Below, piece by piece: positions 18,627 through 27,728 of a stretch of 64,000 bases of DNA; the stretch's first letter is position 1; every line of letters begins with the position of its first letter. This DNA comes from Candidatus Cottocaccamicrobium excrementipullorum (GTDB lineage: Bacteria; Bacillota; Clostridia; Lachnospirales; Lachnospiraceae), in contig DVFL01000009.1 of assembly GCA_018713255.1 (NCBI GenBank), positions 186,001 to 250,000 of the forward strand, read 5' to 3'. The position numbers and the translations under genes were made by a program. Below the pieces are notes generated by a model. It was not told the DNA's origin. It searched no databases and worked only from the letters and a program-made list of their open reading frames with translations.

Positions 18627-19952
18627 ATGAACGAGATCGTTAATGTACGGGATTATGGTGCGAAGGGTGATGGAGTAACCAGTGATACAGAGGCAATCCA
18701 GCAGGCAATTAATGCGGCTTCCCAGGCCGGAGGGCCTGGCAGGCGCAGCCTGGTGCTGGTGCCGGAAGGGACGTATCTGACTTCCTCGCTTTTCCTGAAA
18801 AGCCACATGGAGTTTCGCCTGGAAAAGGGAGCCGTCCTTCTGGGCACCACCAGAGAGGAAGAATATCCCATCATCCGAACCAGGGTGGCGGGAATTGAGA
18901 TGGACTGGCCGGGAGGAATTTTGAATGCCAATGGACAGGAGGACATTAAAATCTGCGGTCCAGGCATGATTGATGGCCAGGGGCCTTATTGGTGGAATAA
19001 ATACTGGGGAGAAGACCAAAAAGGCGGCATGCGCGGCATATACGACAAGCAGGGGCTTCGCTGGTGCGTGGACTACGACTGCCGCAGGGTTCGGAATGTG
19101 ATTGTCATGGAGTGCCGGGATGTGGAGCTGGAAGGTTTTGAGAGCGTGCGCTCCGGCTTTTGGAATGTTCACATCTGCTATTCAGAGAATGTGCAGGTGA
19201 GGGGGCTTTATATTCATGATAATGAAGGTCCCAGCACAGATGGAATCGATATTGATTCTTCTAAAGGGGTGGTTGTGGAGGATTGTACAGTCGCCTGCAA
19301 TGATGACAGTATCTGCATTAAATCTGGGCGGGATGCAGACGGCCTGCGGGTCAACCGGGTCTGCCAGGATGTGCTGATTCAAAACTGCCGTATTCTGAAG
19401 GGATGCGGAGTGACCATTGGAAGTGAAACTTCTGGAGGCGCTAAAAATATCAGGATCCGGAATTTAAAATACCGGGGAACAGATTGTGGTTTTCGAATTA
19501 AGTCAGCCAAAACCAGGGGCGGAGTAATTGAACAGATTCTGGTGGAAGATCTGGAGATGGTTAATGTGAGATATCCCTTTAACCTGTGCTTAAATTGGCA
19601 TCCGGCCTACAGCTATTGTCAGATCCCTGATTCTTGGACGGGGGAAATTCCTCCGCACTGGCGTGTCCTCAGCCAGCCGGTTCCCGAAGAAAAGGGGATT
19701 CCCCAGGTAAAAGATGTGATCATCCGCAATGTGACGGCCAGGATGGAGCCGGATTACGAAGGCCCTTCTAGAGCCTTTGAGGTGGATGCCTTTCCGGAAC
19801 GTCCCATGTCAAATGTAGTCCTGGAAAATGTTGAGATCCAGGCTAGAGAATTTGGACGTCTGGCAGGCATTCAGGATTGGAAATGGGAGAATGTGAGGAT
19901 TTCTGCGCAGGCTCAAAATGATGAGGAAAATGACCAGTATGATATAAGATAA
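18627..19952 (+). CDS. Glycoside hydrolase family 28 (polygalacturonase-like) protein
   Basis: This 441-residue right-handed beta-helix protein belongs to the pectinase family GH28, which hydrolyses galacturonan or related uronide and rhamnogalacturonan linkages. Visible are the entry motif VRDYGAKGDGVTSDTEAIQ, STDGIDIDSS near 203-212, the catalytic pair Asp226-Asp227 in NDDSICIKSG, GCGVTIGSETSGG near 260-272 and RIKSAKTRGG near 290-299. No signal peptide is seen, so it acts on oligomers inside the cell. It begins 21 bp after ppk on the same strand, an odd partner, and ends at a strong terminator. ATG 18627 has a GGAG site; a TTG at 18609 is in frame. Confidence 0.88.
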   Translation: MNEIVNVRDYGAKGDGVTSDTEAIQQAINAASQAGGPGRRSLVLVPEGTYLTSSLFLKSHMEFRLEKGAVLLGTTREEEYPIIRTRVAGIEMDWPGGILNANGQEDIKICGPGMIDGQGPYWWNKYWGEDQKGGMRGIYDKQGLRWCVDYDCRRVRNVIVMECRDVELEGFESVRSGFWNVHICYSENVQVRGLYIHDNEGPSTDGIDIDSSKGVVVEDCTVACNDDSICIKSGRDADGLRVNRVCQDVLIQNCRILKGCGVTIGSETSGGAKNIRIRNLKYRGTDCGFRIKSAKTRGGVIEQILVEDLEMVNVRYPFNLCLNWHPAYSYCQIPDSWTGEIPPHWRVLSQPVPEEKGIPQVKDVIIRNVTARMEPDYEGPSRAFEVDAFPERPMSNVVLENVEIQAREFGRLAGIQDWKWENVRISAQAQNDEENDQYDIR

Positions 19953-19967
19953 CAGGATGGAGATCCG

Positions 19968-19996
19968 GCGGCCGCGCATTGCGCAGGCCGCTTTTT
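19968..19996 (+). terminator. Strong Rho-independent terminator after the ppx-ppk-GH28 unit
   Basis: GCGGCC (19968-19973) pairs with GGCCGC (19986-19991), with an inner GCGC/GCGC stem (19974-19984), followed by TTTTT (19992-19996). Confidence 0.85.
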
Positions 19997-20041
19997 CGTT
20001 CAAGGTTTTCAAGGGGTGGATGATTGTTTCATTTTGTTATC

Positions 20042-20058
20042 AGAAAGTAAGAGAAAGT
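20042..20058 (+). promoter_or_regulatory. Direct repeat, candidate response-regulator site
   Basis: AGAAAGT occurs at 20042-20048 and 20052-20058, a 10-bp period. It lies in the 280-bp gap before the OmpR-type regulator. OmpR/PhoB-type regulators bind direct repeats with about 10-11-bp spacing, so autoregulation is possible. No convincing sigma-A promoter is visible in the rest of this gap. Confidence 0.35.
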
Positions 20059-20232
20059 TAAAACAAAATTCACCATCATATGGTAAACTAAATAAGAGAT
20101 CTTTATGTTAAAATAAACTTACGGTTTTATGACGTAATTCTCCCGGCTGTTTCGTTAGTGTTGATGTACAGGGGGAAATGAACATAAAACAGAGGATAAA
20201 ATAGGAAACGAAAGATGAGGAGGACTGACAGT

Positions 20233-20937
20233 ATGGCAGAAACCCGTATTTTGGTGGTGGATGATGAGAAAGAGATTGCTGACCTGATTGAGATTTATTT
20301 GGTGAGCGATGGATATAAGGTGTTTAAGGCGAATAATGCAGAGGAAGGACTGGAGATTTTGGACCGGGAGGACATTCACCTGGTGCTTCTGGACATTATG
20401 ATGCCGGGGATGAACGGTCTGGATATGTGCAAGAAAATCCGGGAAACGAACAATATTCCCATTATTATGCTCAGCGCCAAGTCTACAGATCTGGACAAGA
20501 TTCTGGGACTGGGGACTGGGGCTGACGACTATGTGACGAAACCGTTTAACCCTCTGGAGCTTACCGCCAGGGTAAAGAGCCAGCTTCGCCGCTACACCCA
20601 GCTGAACCCCAACAGCAACGTTCATGACAGCGGAAAAAACGAAATTTCCATTAAGGGGCTTACGATCAATAAAGACAACCATAAGGTGACGGTAGACGGG
20701 GAGGAAATTAAGCTTACCCCCATTGAGTTTGATATTCTTTATCTCCTTGCATCTAATCCAGGCCGGGTATTCAGCACAGATGAAATTTTTGAAAATGTGT
20801 GGAATGAAAAGGTATATGAGGCCAATAATACGGTTATGGTACATATCCGGCGGCTTAGAGGAAAGATGAAAGAGGATACCAGACAGAACAAGATTATTAC
20901 CACAGTGTGGGGAGTAGGATATAAGATTGAAAAATAA
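20233..20937 (+). CDS. Response regulator, OmpR/VanR type
   Basis: This 234-residue two-component regulator has a receiver domain (residues 5-120) with acidic pocket Asp10-Asp11, phospho-acceptor Asp54 in LVLLDIMMPG and the conserved Lys in YVTKPFNP. A C-terminal winged helix (about 135-232) ends with the typical [14 protein letters not shown] 20233 follows an ATGAGGAGG site; the in-frame ATG at 20215 overlaps that site. The sensor kinase gene overlaps its 3' end. The downstream exported protein and ABC transporter genes are its probable targets. Confidence 0.92.
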   Translation: MAETRILVVDDEKEIADLIEIYLVSDGYKVFKANNAEEGLEILDREDIHLVLLDIMMPGMNGLDMCKKIRETNNIPIIMLSAKSTDLDKILGLGTGADDYVTKPFNPLELTARVKSQLRRYTQLNPNSNVHDSGKNEISIKGLTINKDNHKVTVDGEEIKLTPIEFDILYLLASNPGRVFSTDEIFENVWNEKVYEANNTVMVHIRRLRGKMKEDTRQNKIITTVWGVGYKIEK

Positions 20938-22078
20938 AAATATGAGCAGGCGCTTTTATGCCAGGATCGGAGCGAATATCGGCTACAGTGCGCTGATTGC
21001 CTGTATGGTGGAAATTTTTCTGGTGACGAACGTATCCATTATTTCTCGCTACCTGGAGGAAACGGGAAGAGAGAGAGGGATGATGTTCTTGCTTTCTCCA
21101 CGGAATGGCGATGTTCTTGGAATTTTGGTTTACGTGATCCTGGGAATTTTGGTTTTTTCTGCTGCCTTTCTTTTGCTGCAGCACCGGTCTATGGAATATA
21201 TTGGAAAAATCTCTTCTGCCATGCAGAGTATTTCAGAAGGTGATCTGAATACATACGTGGAAGTGGTGGGAGATGATGAATTTTCCGCCATGGCGGAGAA
21301 TTTAAACAAGATGGTGGCGGATATCCGAGATTTAATGGAGCGGGAGCGAGAAGCAGAGCGGACGAAGAACGAGCTGATCACCAATATTGCCCATGATCTC
21401 CGGACCCCCCTTACCTCAATCATCGGATACCTTGAATTGTTAAACGGAGGAAAGGGCGGGACAATTCCTCCTGAGCTGGAAAAGAAATATATTGCCATTG
21501 CTTATACCAAGTCGAAACGTCTGGAAAAACTGATTGAAGATCTTTTTGGATTTACCAAAATGACGTATGGGAAGATGGCCATGAAGGTAAGCCAGGTCGA
21601 TATTATCAAGCTGCTGAGTCAGCTGCTGGAGGAATTTTACCCCAGCTTTGCAGATAAAAATCTGACTTATGAGCTGTCCTCCAACGTTCCGGCTATGGTG
21701 ATTACGGCAGATGGAAATCTTTTAGCCAGACTGTTTGACAATCTGATCAACAATGCCATTAAATATGGGGCTGAAGGAAAGCGTATTCTGGTGAAGGTCC
21801 ACGCAACAGAAGAGATTGTCACGGTGTCGGTGGTCAATTACGGGCATGTAATTCCGGAGCAGGATCTTCCCCTGATTTTCAATAAGTTTTATCGCGTGGA
21901 ACAGTCCCGTTCTGCCAGCACAGGCGGAACAGGTCTTGGTCTGGCCATTGCCAAAAATATTGTGGAGATGCACGGCGGAACCATCCAGGTCAGCAGTGAT
22001 TTAAACGGAACGGTTTTCACCGTAAAATTGAGAGTGCATTTTGATGTAAATAAGGAGAATTTTGGAAAGATTGAGTGA
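20927..22078 (+). CDS. Sensor histidine kinase, VanS-like
   Basis: This 383-residue membrane kinase has two transmembrane segments (about residues 14-35 and 66-86) enclosing a short loop of about 30 residues, then HAMP (about 88-140), HisKA with His156 in [14 protein letters not shown], and an HATPase domain with N-box [13 protein letters not shown] and G-box [13 protein letters not shown]. The small external loop suggests sensing within or at the membrane, as in kinases that watch cell-wall antibiotics. TTG 20927 overlaps the response-regulator stop by 11 bp; ATG 20942 is the alternative start. The stimulus is unknown. Confidence 0.9.
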   Translation: MKNKNMSRRFYARIGANIGYSALIACMVEIFLVTNVSIISRYLEETGRERGMMFLLSPRNGDVLGILVYVILGILVFSAAFLLLQHRSMEYIGKISSAMQSISEGDLNTYVEVVGDDEFSAMAENLNKMVADIRDLMEREREAERTKNELITNIAHDLRTPLTSIIGYLELLNGGKGGTIPPELEKKYIAIAYTKSKRLEKLIEDLFGFTKMTYGKMAMKVSQVDIIKLLSQLLEEFYPSFADKNLTYELSSNVPAMVITADGNLLARLFDNLINNAIKYGAEGKRILVKVHATEEIVTVSVVNYGHVIPEQDLPLIFNKFYRVEQSRSASTGGTGLGLAIAKNIVEMHGGTIQVSSDLNGTVFTVKLRVHFDVNKENFGKIE

Positions 22079-22085
22079 GGATTGG

Positions 22086-24593
22086 ATGAAGAGTTGGAGC
22101 CGGTTAAAGAAAATCAGACAAAGAGCAAGGGCGCTCCCAGGCGCTCTTGTCCTTTTTTCACTGGTATTTTGTCTGGGGACCCAGGCAGTTTACGGGGAGG
22201 AAGAGCTAAGTTCGGCAGGCAGCGCTTACGGCTACCGGGGTTCTCCTGTGGCCATGGAGGCCAGCTACGGTTATGACAATATGGCCAAAGGCGGCAGATA
22301 TCTTCCGGTTTATGTCACGCTGACCAGTCAGACCAGTGAGGATTTCTCCGGAAAACTGGAGATCAAATCCATGGAATCCGATTATGACATTTATCAGTAT
22401 CGGTATCCGGTAAGCCTGGAGGGCGGACAGACCCAGCAGGTTAATCTGTATGTTCCCCTTGGGCTGCGGACGGACCAGATGTATGTGATTCTGTATGATG
22501 AGGAGAACAATCTGATTGTACAGCAGAGACTGAAGATTAATGTGCGCCAGGATGTTTCAGAACTGCTCATCGGCGTACTCAGCGATTCTCAGGACAAGCT
22601 GGAGTACTTGAATGGAGTGGGCATTCAGCAGAGCACGCTTCTGACCAGAACCTGCGCCATGGTGGCAGGAAGTATTCCTGCCCAGGCGGCCGGCCTGGAC
22701 CAGCTGGATGTTTTGTTGATTACCAACTATGATACCCGGAGGTTAAGCGGGGAGCAGATCAATACCATTGAGGAATGGGTGAGCCGGGGAGGTGTGCTGC
22801 TGTTAGGAACGGGAGAACGAGGACAGGAGGCGGTGGAAACCTTCCTTGGAGATGCATTGGACGGAGAGATTCCTGATTCACAGGTGCGCACCGTAAACAT
22901 GGGGGAAGAGCTGGCGGTTTATGGGCCTTCTGACGTGCTGCTTTCCCTGGATACCACTCAGCTGCCGATTACCAACGGCCGGGTAGTGCTTTCCAGCAAT
23001 GGAATGCCGGTGGTTACGGCGGTGAACCGGGAGAAGGGAATGATTGCGGCAGCGTCCTTTGATTTCAGTCAGATCAGTGATTTCTGTCAGGATCATCCGT
23101 ATGTGGACAAGCTGTTTACCAGTTTGCTGGGGGAGGACAGAATACAGGAGCTGTCTGGCTACCTTTATGACGGGGGCAGCAGTATGTACTGGCAGGTGCA
23201 GAGCCTGATCAATTCCGGAGCGGTAGACAAGCTTCCCAATATCCCATTGTATGTAATTGTGATTGCAGGGTACATCCTGCTGGCGGGACCGGGACTTTAT
23301 TTGTTTTTGAAACATCGGAATCTGGGACGGTATTATGGCGGGGCGATGACGGCCTTGTCCTTGTGCTGCGGAGGGTTGGTTTATTTGATGGGCAGCGAGA
23401 CCCGGTTTCAGGATACCTTTTTTAACTATGCAACCATTCGGGATTATTCAGAAGATACGGTGGTGGAATCTACGTATTTGAATATCCGTACCCCTGATAA
23501 CCGCTCTTATCCTGTACGGCTGGATTCTTCCTATGATTTGCGTCCGATTACCCGGCTTACTGCTTATGATTCTTCGCGGTTTGCCCAGTTTTCCGGAGAA
23601 GAGAGACCTAATGTGAGTATTTCCTATGATTTAGATGCAACCAGGCTGTCATTGTGGGATGTGGCGGCCTTTTCCCCTAATTATTTCCGACTGGAGAAGG
23701 GAGAGGAAAACAAGGAAGGGCAAGGATTTTCTGGAAAGATTACCTGCTTTAACGGAGAAATCAGCGGTTCCATCACCAACAATCTGGGACATGATGTAGA
23801 GCGTGCAGCAGTGTTGTGCTCTGGGGCGATGGTCATGATTGATTCCATCAAGGATGGGGAAACGGTGACGCTGGATGACCTTCCTGTCTTGTTTTATCCT
23901 GTAGGCAGCAGCTACGTTACCGCCGACCGCATCAGCGGCGGCTATCAGTACCAGACCCCGGATATTCACTCTGACGAATATATGGAAGCCCTCAGGCGGA
24001 CGAATTTGCTGAACTTTTATTTGGAGAATTTCCTCTCCGGTTATCAATATGAGGCCAAGGTGGTTGCTTTCGGCGTCAGCCAGGAGGAAAATGGAGGGGA
24101 GTTTATTCTGGATGAGGGATATGAGGCGGAGGGCCTGACCATGTACACTGCTGCGGTGGAAGCGGAGCATAAGTTGGAGGGACGGGTGAGCCGGACTTCA
24201 CTGGAGCGAAGTCCTTCCCGGGTAAGCGGAAGCTATAATGCTTCGGATAATACCATGGATCAAAGCGCTCCCCTTACGCTTACTTATTCTTTCGGCGGAG
24301 ATATGAAGGTGGACAGCCTGTCTCTGCTTTATCCTTCTGAGGAATTCACTGAAAATCCTAAGTACGGCAGCCTGCCGGTATTTAGCGGGGATATTTACTT
24401 TTATAATGTGGAAACAGGGAATTTTGATCAGATGGAGTGGGGGAAAACCGTGTTTACTTCCTGGGAGCTGGAACCGTATTTGGATCGGGAGAATACTCTT
24501 ACGGTCAAATATGTGTATAATACGCCGGAGGATTATCTGCCGGCAGTGGCGCTTCCTATTTTGTCTGCAGCAGGGAGGGAAAACCATGCTTAA
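22086..24593 (+). CDS. Large exported, membrane-anchored protein linked to an ABC transporter
   Basis: I do not recognise a named family for this 835-residue protein. A signal peptide spans about residues 1-38 (basic start, then [22 protein letters not shown]). The next 340 residues look extracellular and contain a region resembling the glutamine-amidotransferase-like fold found in GldG-type ABC auxiliaries ([15 protein letters not shown] and [16 protein letters not shown]). Two membrane segments lie near residues 388-408 and 418-436, then a second long beta-rich external part. The gene overlaps the ATPase gene by 8 bp and follows the kinase gene by 7 bp. It is probably an external subunit of the exporter. 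ATG 22086 has a GAGG site; a TTG at 22062 overlaps the kinase gene. Confidence 0.72.
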   Translation: MKSWSRLKKIRQRARALPGALVLFSLVFCLGTQAVYGEEELSSAGSAYGYRGSPVAMEASYGYDNMAKGGRYLPVYVTLTSQTSEDFSGKLEIKSMESDYDIYQYRYPVSLEGGQTQQVNLYVPLGLRTDQMYVILYDEENNLIVQQRLKINVRQDVSELLIGVLSDSQDKLEYLNGVGIQQSTLLTRTCAMVAGSIPAQAAGLDQLDVLLITNYDTRRLSGEQINTIEEWVSRGGVLLLGTGERGQEAVETFLGDALDGEIPDSQVRTVNMGEELAVYGPSDVLLSLDTTQLPITNGRVVLSSNGMPVVTAVNREKGMIAAASFDFSQISDFCQDHPYVDKLFTSLLGEDRIQELSGYLYDGGSSMYWQVQSLINSGAVDKLPNIPLYVIVIAGYILLAGPGLYLFLKHRNLGRYYGGAMTALSLCCGGLVYLMGSETRFQDTFFNYATIRDYSEDTVVESTYLNIRTPDNRSYPVRLDSSYDLRPITRLTAYDSSRFAQFSGEERPNVSISYDLDATRLSLWDVAAFSPNYFRLEKGEENKEGQGFSGKITCFNGEISGSITNNLGHDVERAAVLCSGAMVMIDSIKDGETVTLDDLPVLFYPVGSSYVTADRISGGYQYQTPDIHSDEYMEALRRTNLLNFYLENFLSGYQYEAKVVAFGVSQEENGGEFILDEGYEAEGLTMYTAAVEAEHKLEGRVSRTSLERSPSRVSGSYNASDNTMDQSAPLTLTYSFGGDMKVDSLSLLYPSEEFTENPKYGSLPVFSGDIYFYNVETGNFDQMEWGKTVFTSWELEPYLDRENTLTVKYVYNTPEDYLPAVALPILSAAGRENHA

Positions 24594-25548
24594 GATAGAA
24601 CACCTGACCAAGACTTACGGCAGGTATCAGGCCTTAAACGGCCTTGATCTGACCATTGAAGACGGGGCGCTGTTTGGATTTGTGGGACCAAACGGCGCGG
24701 GAAAAACCACCACCATCAAAATCCTGGCCGGGCTTTTGATGCCTGATGAAGGGAAAGTGACCATTAACGGCATTGATGCCCTGAAAGACTATCGCCAGTT
24801 GAAGGGAATGGTGGGCTATGTGCCGGATTCCTTCGGCGTGTATGACAATTTAAAGGTATGGGAATATATGGAGTTTTTTGCTGCTTGCTATGGCCTGGAT
24901 GGTCTTTCCGCCAGAAAACGGTGCATGACGCTGCTGGAGCAGGCAGGTTTGGAGGACAGGACGGATTCTTACGTGGATGGACTGTCTCGGGGCATGCAGC
25001 AGAGGCTGTGCCTGGCCAGAGCGCTGATCCACGATCCGGACCTGGTGGTGATGGATGAGCCGTCTTCCGGTTTGGATCCTAGATCCAGGGCTGAGTTTAA
25101 GGAATTGGTACTGGAACTTAATGAGCAGGGAAAAACGATTTTAATCAGTTCTCATATGCTGCCGGAGCTGGCGCAGATGTGTACGGATATTGGAATTATC
25201 GAGCAGGGCAGAATGGTGCTGAAAGGCAGTATGAAGGAGATTATGGAAAGAGTGGATCAATCGAATCCGTTGTTGATCACTGTAAGCGGAAATCAAGAGC
25301 AGGCCATGGCTATTCTTCGCAGCCATGTATGCGTCCGGACGATCTCGATCAAAAACGACTGTTTTTCCGTGGGATTTACGGGAGATGCCCAGGATGAGGC
25401 TCAGCTTCTCTGTCTGCTGGTGGATGCGGGGGTTCCGGTAACCAGATTTTACCGCCGCCAGGGCAATCTGGAATCTCTCTTTATGGAAATTACAGATCAT
25501 GAGGCGGATAAGGAGGTGCTGATTTATGAAGGTAAACCCGGTGTATAA
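24586..25548 (+). CDS. ABC transporter ATP-binding protein (ABC-2 type exporter)
   Basis: This 320-residue ATPase carries Walker A GPNGAGKTT (about residues 36-44), signature LSRGMQQRL (about 134-142), Walker B LVVMDEPSSGLDPRSR and the H-loop LISSHML. The C-terminal 90 residues form the extra domain common in CcmA/NatA-type drug or polymer exporters. It overlaps the preceding gene by 8 bp and the permease gene by 23 bp, which argues for one complex made in fixed proportion. The substrate is unknown. Confidence 0.92.
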   Translation: MLKIEHLTKTYGRYQALNGLDLTIEDGALFGFVGPNGAGKTTTIKILAGLLMPDEGKVTINGIDALKDYRQLKGMVGYVPDSFGVYDNLKVWEYMEFFAACYGLDGLSARKRCMTLLEQAGLEDRTDSYVDGLSRGMQQRLCLARALIHDPDLVVMDEPSSGLDPRSRAEFKELVLELNEQGKTILISSHMLPELAQMCTDIGIIEQGRMVLKGSMKEIMERVDQSNPLLITVSGNQEQAMAILRSHVCVRTISIKNDCFSVGFTGDAQDEAQLLCLLVDAGVPVTRFYRRQGNLESLFMEITDHEADKEVLIYEGKPGV

Positions 25549-26431
25549 ACGGGAAATTACAGTAAACAGCAGGAGTATCCGGCTTCCGCTGATTCTCATG
25601 GTTTTTAATGGAATTTTGGCGTTAGTGGCCCTACTGAATATGTATTCCATGACGGCCCAGGTGGAGATGACGGCAGAAATACAATATGGTTCTTTTCTGG
25701 AACTGTATGCCTTTGCCTCGGGAATTGAATTCGTGATGATTCTGATGGTGGTGCCGGCGCTGACGGCAGGAAGCATTAGCGGAGAGCGGGAGCGGCAGAC
25801 ACTGGAGCTATTGTTGTCCACTCAGGCGGGAGGCGGAGAAATCGTGGCAGGAAAGCTGATGGCATCCATGCACAGCGTAATTTTGCTGCTGATTTCCAGT
25901 TTTCCGGTAATGACATTGTCCTTTGCCTATGGAGGAATTCATTTAGAAGACCTTCTGTTTTTGTTCCTCCATTTTTTGGCAGTGGCTCTGCTGGCTGCCA
26001 GTATTGGAATCTTTTTTTCTGCTCTCTGCAGAAAGACAACAACAGCGACTGCGCTCTCCTACGGAACGATCACAATGTTGGTAGGGGGGACTTTTGGGAT
26101 CAATCAGTTTATCTGGTCTATGGCCAATATGGGAAGTTCCGGCTATTTAATTCAGGTAGGAGGACTGGGCTCTCAGGTAAATTCCGGCGGCTTTCTGTAT
26201 TTGCTGCTGCTTAATCCGGCGGTTGCTTTTTACCAGATTATCCGCAGCCAGACTGAGAATCAGGACAATATTGCCAGTGTGATTCAGTGGTTTGGAAATC
26301 GGCCTTCCAATTTAGTGCTGGACAACTGGATTCTGGTGAGTCATGTTTTATGGGTGGCTGCTTCAGCACTCCTTTTGGCTGCTGCAGTAAAGAGATTATC
26401 TCCGCGGGGAAGACGCTGGAGGGGGAAGTAA
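25526..26431 (+). CDS. ABC-2 type permease
   Basis: This 301-residue membrane protein has about six hydrophobic segments (near residues 20-40, 60-80, 110-130, 140-162, 172-192 and 270-290) and the ABC-2 hallmark GSISGERERQTLELLL after the second segment. It overlaps the ATPase gene by 23 bp and would form the membrane channel with it. A GGAGGTG site precedes ATG 25526. Together with the two-component genes this resembles stress-induced exporters, but no substrate can be read from sequence. Confidence 0.88.
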   Translation: MKVNPVYKREITVNSRSIRLPLILMVFNGILALVALLNMYSMTAQVEMTAEIQYGSFLELYAFASGIEFVMILMVVPALTAGSISGERERQTLELLLSTQAGGGEIVAGKLMASMHSVILLLISSFPVMTLSFAYGGIHLEDLLFLFLHFLAVALLAASIGIFFSALCRKTTTATALSYGTITMLVGGTFGINQFIWSMANMGSSGYLIQVGGLGSQVNSGGFLYLLLLNPAVAFYQIIRSQTENQDNIASVIQWFGNRPSNLVLDNWILVSHVLWVAASALLLAAAVKRLSPRGRRWRGK

Positions 26432-26457
26432 CATAATTCGGACATCCACATATGATA
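26431..26457 (+). promoter_or_regulatory. Sigma-K-like (late mother-cell) promoter
   Basis: A -35 element AC (26431-26432) is separated by 16 bp from a perfect CATANNNTA -10 element (CATATGATA, 26449-26457). This matches the known Bacillus/Clostridium SigK consensus. No sigma-A -35 fits the embedded TATGAT. The match is short, so chance is possible. Confidence 0.5.
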
Positions 26458-26489
26458 AAGTACAACCATCGAAAAAGGAGATTAATCAT

Positions 26490-26738
26490 ATGTGTTGTTT
26501 TTGTAATGGATGCAATGGAAACTGGAATAATTGGAATAACTGGAACTGCTGCTGCATGAGGCGGAGACTGACCAGAGCCTTCAGAGAGGGCTATCAGGCA
26601 GGATTCCAGAATGGCTTCAGCGACGGCTTCCAGGATGGACGAAATGACAATTCCTGTAATTCCTGCAATTCTTGTGGTTCATGCTGTCAGTGGACCAGAA
26701 GCCAAGATGAAGGAAACTGCGGCTGCGGCTGCGATTAA
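26490..26738 (+). CDS. Cysteine-rich 82-residue protein with glycine zipper, unknown function
   Basis: I do not recognise a family. The protein has 15 cysteines in 82 residues, in three groups: near the N-terminus (2, 3, 5, 8, 20-22), the middle-to-C-terminus (56, 59, 62, 65, 66) and the end (77, 79, 81). An Asn/Trp repeat (NWNNWNNWN, 11-19) follows the first cysteines. Residues 34-50 read GYQAGFQNGFSDGFQDG, a strict four-residue repeat with glycine at 34, 38, 42, 46 and 50, an ideal glycine zipper. No signal peptide is present. An AAAAGGAG site precedes the ATG, a SigK-like promoter lies at 26431-26457 and a terminator follows. A spore coat or crust protein is the best guess; a metal-binding protein or modified peptide are alternatives. 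Confidence 0.8.
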   Translation: MCCFCNGCNGNWNNWNNWNCCCMRRRLTRAFREGYQAGFQNGFSDGFQDGRNDNSCNSCNSCGSCCQWTRSQDEGNCGCGCD

Positions 26739-26753
26739 AAACGAATTTTCAGA

Positions 26754-26816
26754 CCGGCAGTTTTAAAGATGGAGAGACGGCGCCCTTGGAGCGCCGTCTC
26801 AGGCTGCCGGCCGGTT
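26754..26816 (+). terminator. Nested inverted repeat terminator
   Basis: An inner perfect 10-bp stem GAGACGGCGC/GCGCCGTCTC (26774-26783, 26791-26800) is enclosed by CCGGCAG (26754-26760) and CTGCCGG (26804-26810), followed by CCGGTTTT. It lies between the cysteine-rich gene and nfo. Confidence 0.65.
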
Positions 26817-26879
26817 TTAACATACCACAATGAAAATGGGAGAATAAGGCTGGGTTATTCTGGCCGGAAGGGAGAATAT

Positions 26880-27728
26880 ATGCTGAACATAGGATGTCAC
26901 CTGTCCTCTGCCAAAGGATATCTTGCCATGGGAAAGGCTGCTGTTTCCATTGGAGCAGATACGTTTCAGTTTTTTACCCGGAATCCAAGGGGAACCAGGG
27001 CGAAGGCGATTAAGGAGGAGGATGTAGAGGCCTTTAAGGTTTTTGCCAGGGAACATGGGATTCACCCCATTCTGGCACATGCTCCTTATATTTTAAATCC
27101 AGCCTCTGCCGATGAAGGCCTGCGCCGTTTGGCGGCAGAAACCATGGCGGATGATCTGGCCAGAATGGAGTATACGCCTGGAAACTTCTATAATTTTCAT
27201 CCCGGCTGCCATGTTGGCCAGGGGGTGGAAAAGGGAATTGAGGAGATTGCGGGGATGCTGAATCAGATTCTTAAGCCGGAACAACATACGGTGATGCTTT
27301 TGGAAACCATGGCGGGAAAAGGTACTGAGATCGGAGGCCGTTTTGAAGAACTCCGCCAGATTATGGATCAGGTAGTGCTTAAGGATCACGTGGGAGTCTG
27401 CCTGGATACCTGCCATGTGTGGGATGGAGGATATGATATTGCGGGACATTTGGACCAGGTGATTGATGAGTTTGACCGGGTGATTGGCCTTTCTCACCTA
27501 AAAGCTATTCATTTAAACGACAGCCAGAATCCTCTTGGGGCCAGAAAGGACCGCCATGCCAGAATCGGCGAAGGCTGCATCGGCAAAGAAGCTTTAGGGA
27601 GGGTGGTGTGTCATCCTGCTCTTAAGAATCTTCCTTTTTATCTGGAAACGCCGAATGAGCTGGACGGCTATGCCAGGGAGATCGAGATGATGCGCCAGGC
27701 ATGGGCTAGTGAGGAAGCAGAAGATTAA
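26880..27728 (+). CDS. nfo: Deoxyribonuclease IV (apurinic endonuclease)
   Basis: This 282-residue zinc enzyme cleaves DNA 5' of abasic sites in base excision repair. The family's metal-binding blocks are present: [56 protein letters not shown] and FYLETPN. ATG 26880 follows a GGGAGAA site and begins the conserved [14 protein letters not shown]; a longer in-frame start at 26769 would run through the upstream terminator and is rejected. The 3' end overlaps the convergent feoB gene by 23 bp. Confidence 0.95.
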   Translation: MLNIGCHLSSAKGYLAMGKAAVSIGADTFQFFTRNPRGTRAKAIKEEDVEAFKVFAREHGIHPILAHAPYILNPASADEGLRRLAAETMADDLARMEYTPGNFYNFHPGCHVGQGVEKGIEEIAGMLNQILKPEQHTVMLLETMAGKGTEIGGRFEELRQIMDQVVLKDHVGVCLDTCHVWDGGYDIAGHLDQVIDEFDRVIGLSHLKAIHLNDSQNPLGARKDRHARIGEGCIGKEALGRVVCHPALKNLPFYLETPNELDGYAREIEMMRQAWASEEAED

